A program made the translations under genes and the position numbers. The notes beneath the pieces are model-generated. The model saw only the letters and a list, made by a program, of their open reading frames with translations. It ran no database searches and was not told the DNA's origin. Below, one piece after another: positions 62,151-64,000 of a stretch of 64,000 nucleotides of DNA. The stretch is from Rubritalea profundi (lineage in GTDB: Bacteria > Verrucomicrobiota > Verrucomicrobiia > Verrucomicrobiales > Akkermansiaceae). Position 1 is the first letter of the stretch. Every line of letters begins with the position of its first letter. The stretch spans positions 3,803,780 to 3,867,779 of the forward strand of contig NZ_MQWA01000001.1 of assembly GCF_002954445.1 (NCBI RefSeq), read 5' to 3'.

Positions 62151-62976
62151 GTTAGCTTGTCTCACATTCTCGACTAGCTGGTTAGCCGCGGACACACTTG
62201 ACGCCCCTAACATGGATGCTCAAGTAATCGATCAAGTGCCGATCCACGAACTTGCATGTGGCCCAGTAGCCCTGCTCAATGCCTATCAATTCAGCTCCGA
62301 TGACTGGCGTGGCTCCACTCGTAAAATGACTGGCAGCCCACAGGAAAAATTCCACTACTTCACCAAGACTTATTGCTCACGATTTTCACGCAATGCGTAC
62401 ATGAAGAGACGGTGGGATGATAAGAATGGTATTCGCCCAGACGACCTAACTGAAGCAATCAACGAGCTACACAAAAAAGCTCATCTCCCCACGGTGCGCC
62501 TGGAGAGACTTTTCCTAACTAAAGATCAAACCCACCGAGAGCTTCTAGTAAAACTTCACGCTAGCATTACACAGTCACTGAAGAACGGGTTTCCTCCTCT
62601 CCTTTACATATCGAGATTTGTTAAAATCACCTCGGCCACTGGCGGACACCGATGGTCCGAAGTCAGTAGTCACTTCATCACAATCACCAGCACCCCCCAG
62701 AAGCTAGAACCAGATAGCCGAAGTTGCAGCTTCAGCTGTGTCGACCCATGGGGAGGCCGTAAAGGCTGCACGAGCTTCACCATTAGCGAATCTACATTCT
62801 TCGCCAATGACATCACCAATCGGAAAAATAAACAGCTCCGCAAAAATCCCACACTCGTGGTTCCTCGAAACGCTTTTGGAGTTGGAGCTAGTTTCGTGGC
62901 CTCAAATCTACCTCAAGTGGTAGCTACAACTCATCTACTAGTGGCGGAGTCCGCGCCAACCGCTATAGCTCCCTAA
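62149..62976 (+). CDS. secreted C39-like (papain-fold) peptidase-like protein
   Basis: 275 residues from TTG 62149, which has GGAG nine bases upstream, inside the fabH terminator arm. The N-terminus (MLACLTFSTSWLAADTLDA) is a short signal-peptide-like segment. With one T fewer in the T7 run (62144-62150) an ATG at 62133 would give MRSSFLLACLTFSTSWLAA, a textbook signal peptide. The catalytic triad of a cysteine peptidase is suggested by Cys37 in ELACGPVALLNAY, His175 in SSHFITIT and Asp199 in CVDPWGG. The C39 family processes or degrades peptides; the substrate here is unknown. The end is Ala/Pro-rich. Confidence 0.6.
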   Translation: MLACLTFSTSWLAADTLDAPNMDAQVIDQVPIHELACGPVALLNAYQFSSDDWRGSTRKMTGSPQEKFHYFTKTYCSRFSRNAYMKRRWDDKNGIRPDDLTEAINELHKKAHLPTVRLERLFLTKDQTHRELLVKLHASITQSLKNGFPPLLYISRFVKITSATGGHRWSEVSSHFITITSTPQKLEPDSRSCSFSCVDPWGGRKGCTSFTISESTFFANDITNRKNKQLRKNPTLVVPRNAFGVGASFVASNLPQVVATTHLLVAESAPTAIAP

Positions 62977-63136
62977 AGGAACCTATGGCAACTACCGCCC
63001 ATCGGAGTGCTCTGCAAAAGGATACTAAAAGCGATCCGTGAAAACTTGTGTAATTAGTGGTAAAAAAAACAGTTCCATCAACCACACAAGCTTTCGAACA
63101 TTTTGCAACTTTCGCGATAAAAAAACTCGAGTAGGC

Positions 63137-64000
63137 CTAGAATTCTCCGTGCCACTGCAGGTAGATATTTGCGAAATTTGTGCCTCCAGAAATATCACCA
63201 AATGCTGATGAGCTTTCATACATCCCTGAGCGATGGTGAATACCATAACCTAACCAAAGGTCTTCAAGTTTGTTAGATTTAAACACATCACCGATATTGA
63301 GGTCCAGTGTGAGGTCTAGGTAGTTCATCAATTTACTCTCTTCGAAACCTTTTTGCTCTAACTCGGAGCTCTCATAGTAGGTGAGTGAATCAGCATAGGA
63401 AATACCCTCTGCGATACCGAGACGCAATCTCCAAGGTGTAGGGAATGTGTAGAACCCTTTGAAAGCCAACACCCACTCCGTGGAAGAGTCCTGAACATCC
63501 GATGAATAATGGTAAGAAAAACCTGGTGTGATGTACATTTCGATAGGCACTCCAAAAATACTATCTGCAAGCGGATGTCCGTAGAAAATAGAAGTCACAT
63601 TGACGTCTGCGCCATCGTCAGTCTTGTGCTCACCAAAGATCATGTTTTGGAAATCCGATGACGTACCCCAGCCTTGGGAAAGACGCCAATAAGGTTTCGC
63701 TTCCAGTGTGCTCACCTCAGCTCGCTCATCTCCATCATAAAACCCGAAACCTAAATAAAGTTCGTAGGCAAAATCATCTTCGACAGCGCGGCTCTTAGAT
63801 GCCTCTGACCCAAGCCAAGCGCCTTCGACTCGCCCTTCGAGGTGGAGGTTGCTGACTACACGGCGGCGAGCCTTGAATCGAGCACGCGCTTCGATTCCCT
63901 CACTCAAGTCGTAGGTGTCCACACCATAGTAGTGGGAGTTAAATTCTGAACCAGTGAAGCGGATCTCTAACTCAGGGAAGAACCTCCAGTTAGGTTTACT
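63137..64000 (-). CDS. outer-membrane beta-barrel protein (partial, N-terminus outside window)
   Basis: A reading frame open to the right edge gives 288 codons with no start in view. It consists of alternating amphipathic strands with many Tyr, Trp and Gly: YELYLGFGFYDGDERAEV, EMYITPGFSYHYSSDV, WVLAFKGFYTFPTPWRLRLG and LWLGYGIHHRSGMYESSSAF. It ends with a strand closing on Phe (IYLQWHGEF), the BAM recognition signal. Periodic Asp/Glu turns fit a transmembrane barrel of 12 strands or more. It may belong to the MipA/OmpV-like or lipid A deacylase-like group, but this is not certain. Confidence 0.7.
   Translation of the reverse strand, partial: SKPNWRFFPELEIRFTGSEFNSHYYGVDTYDLSEGIEARARFKARRRVVSNLHLEGRVEGAWLGSEASKSRAVEDDFAYELYLGFGFYDGDERAEVSTLEAKPYWRLSQGWGTSSDFQNMIFGEHKTDDGADVNVTSIFYGHPLADSIFGVPIEMYITPGFSYHYSSDVQDSSTEWVLAFKGFYTFPTPWRLRLGIAEGISYADSLTYYESSELEQKGFEESKLMNYLDLTLDLNIGDVFKSNKLEDLWLGYGIHHRSGMYESSSAFGDISGGTNFANIYLQWHGEF

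Noticed and set aside
1-64000. CRISPR array, rRNA operon, prophage, integron
   Set aside because: No regularly spaced repeats, rRNA sequence, integrase or phage structural gene was seen on either strand.

Overview
The window reads as a chromosome segment of a Gram-negative bacterium of the PVC group, most likely Verrucomicrobiota (Verrucomicrobiales, near Rubritalea/Akkermansia). Markers are a PVC-type heme-binding beta-propeller/HEAT/cytochrome c protein, lipid A genes with LpxI in place of LpxH, a bactofilin, a menaquinone pathway and tRNA genes without encoded CCA. The lineage is inferred from gene content; no rRNA is present. Nearly all genes are housekeeping. There is no prophage, CRISPR array, integrase or transposase gene.

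Layout. 1-5 kb: a DUF368 polyprenyl-phosphate transporter (cut by the window start) and the 2-oxoglutarate dehydrogenase pair sucA-sucB. 5-10 kb: a GldA-like ABC ATPase, lpxD, an IscA-type Fe-S carrier, a small lipoprotein and a two-gene metal-permease unit. 10-15 kb: dnaB, then a GtrA/GT2/GT-C glycosylation trio and a bactofilin. 15-20 kb: rex, a Gfo/Idh oxidoreductase beside lpxI, and a UvrD-like helicase. 20-26 kb: one minus-strand unit of Lrp regulator, aminotransferase, CPBP protease, NadE-like protein and beta-helix protein. 26-38 kb: the PVC cytochrome, ubiE/menG, bioD, cdaA, ompH, panC, nadB, an MFS transporter, tRNA-Leu and a LOG-family protein. 38-50 kb: a CysJ-like reductase, an SDR, unknown genes, rsgA, the menE-menC-menA-menH cluster and chrA. 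50-64 kb: nadD, a TPR protein, clpB, an aldo/keto reductase, dinB, a cyclophilin lipoprotein, plsY-gpsA, two tRNA-Arg genes, an ABC-F ATPase, fabH, a C39-like secreted protein and an outer-membrane barrel cut by the window end.

Pathways. Envelope biogenesis recurs: lpxD, lpxI and possibly gnnA for lipid A; plsY, gpsA and fabH for phospholipid and fatty acids; ompH; DUF368. Quinone and cofactor synthesis is the second theme: menE, C, A, H and G, nadB, nadD, panC, bioD.

Most notable: the full-length NadE-like protein has lost the glutaminase Cys and the SGGxDS loop, so it looks like a pseudoenzyme or a repurposed enzyme. Five otherwise coherent genes carry single-base lesions (clpB, the CPBP protease, the PVC cytochrome C-terminus, the beta-helix protein, and an unknown gene split by one amber codon). 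These are either assembly errors or real gene decay. A roughly 204-bp MITE-like inverted-repeat element lies upstream of fabH, the SucB homologue lacks a visible subunit-binding domain, and all three tRNA genes have a G1-U72 pair.
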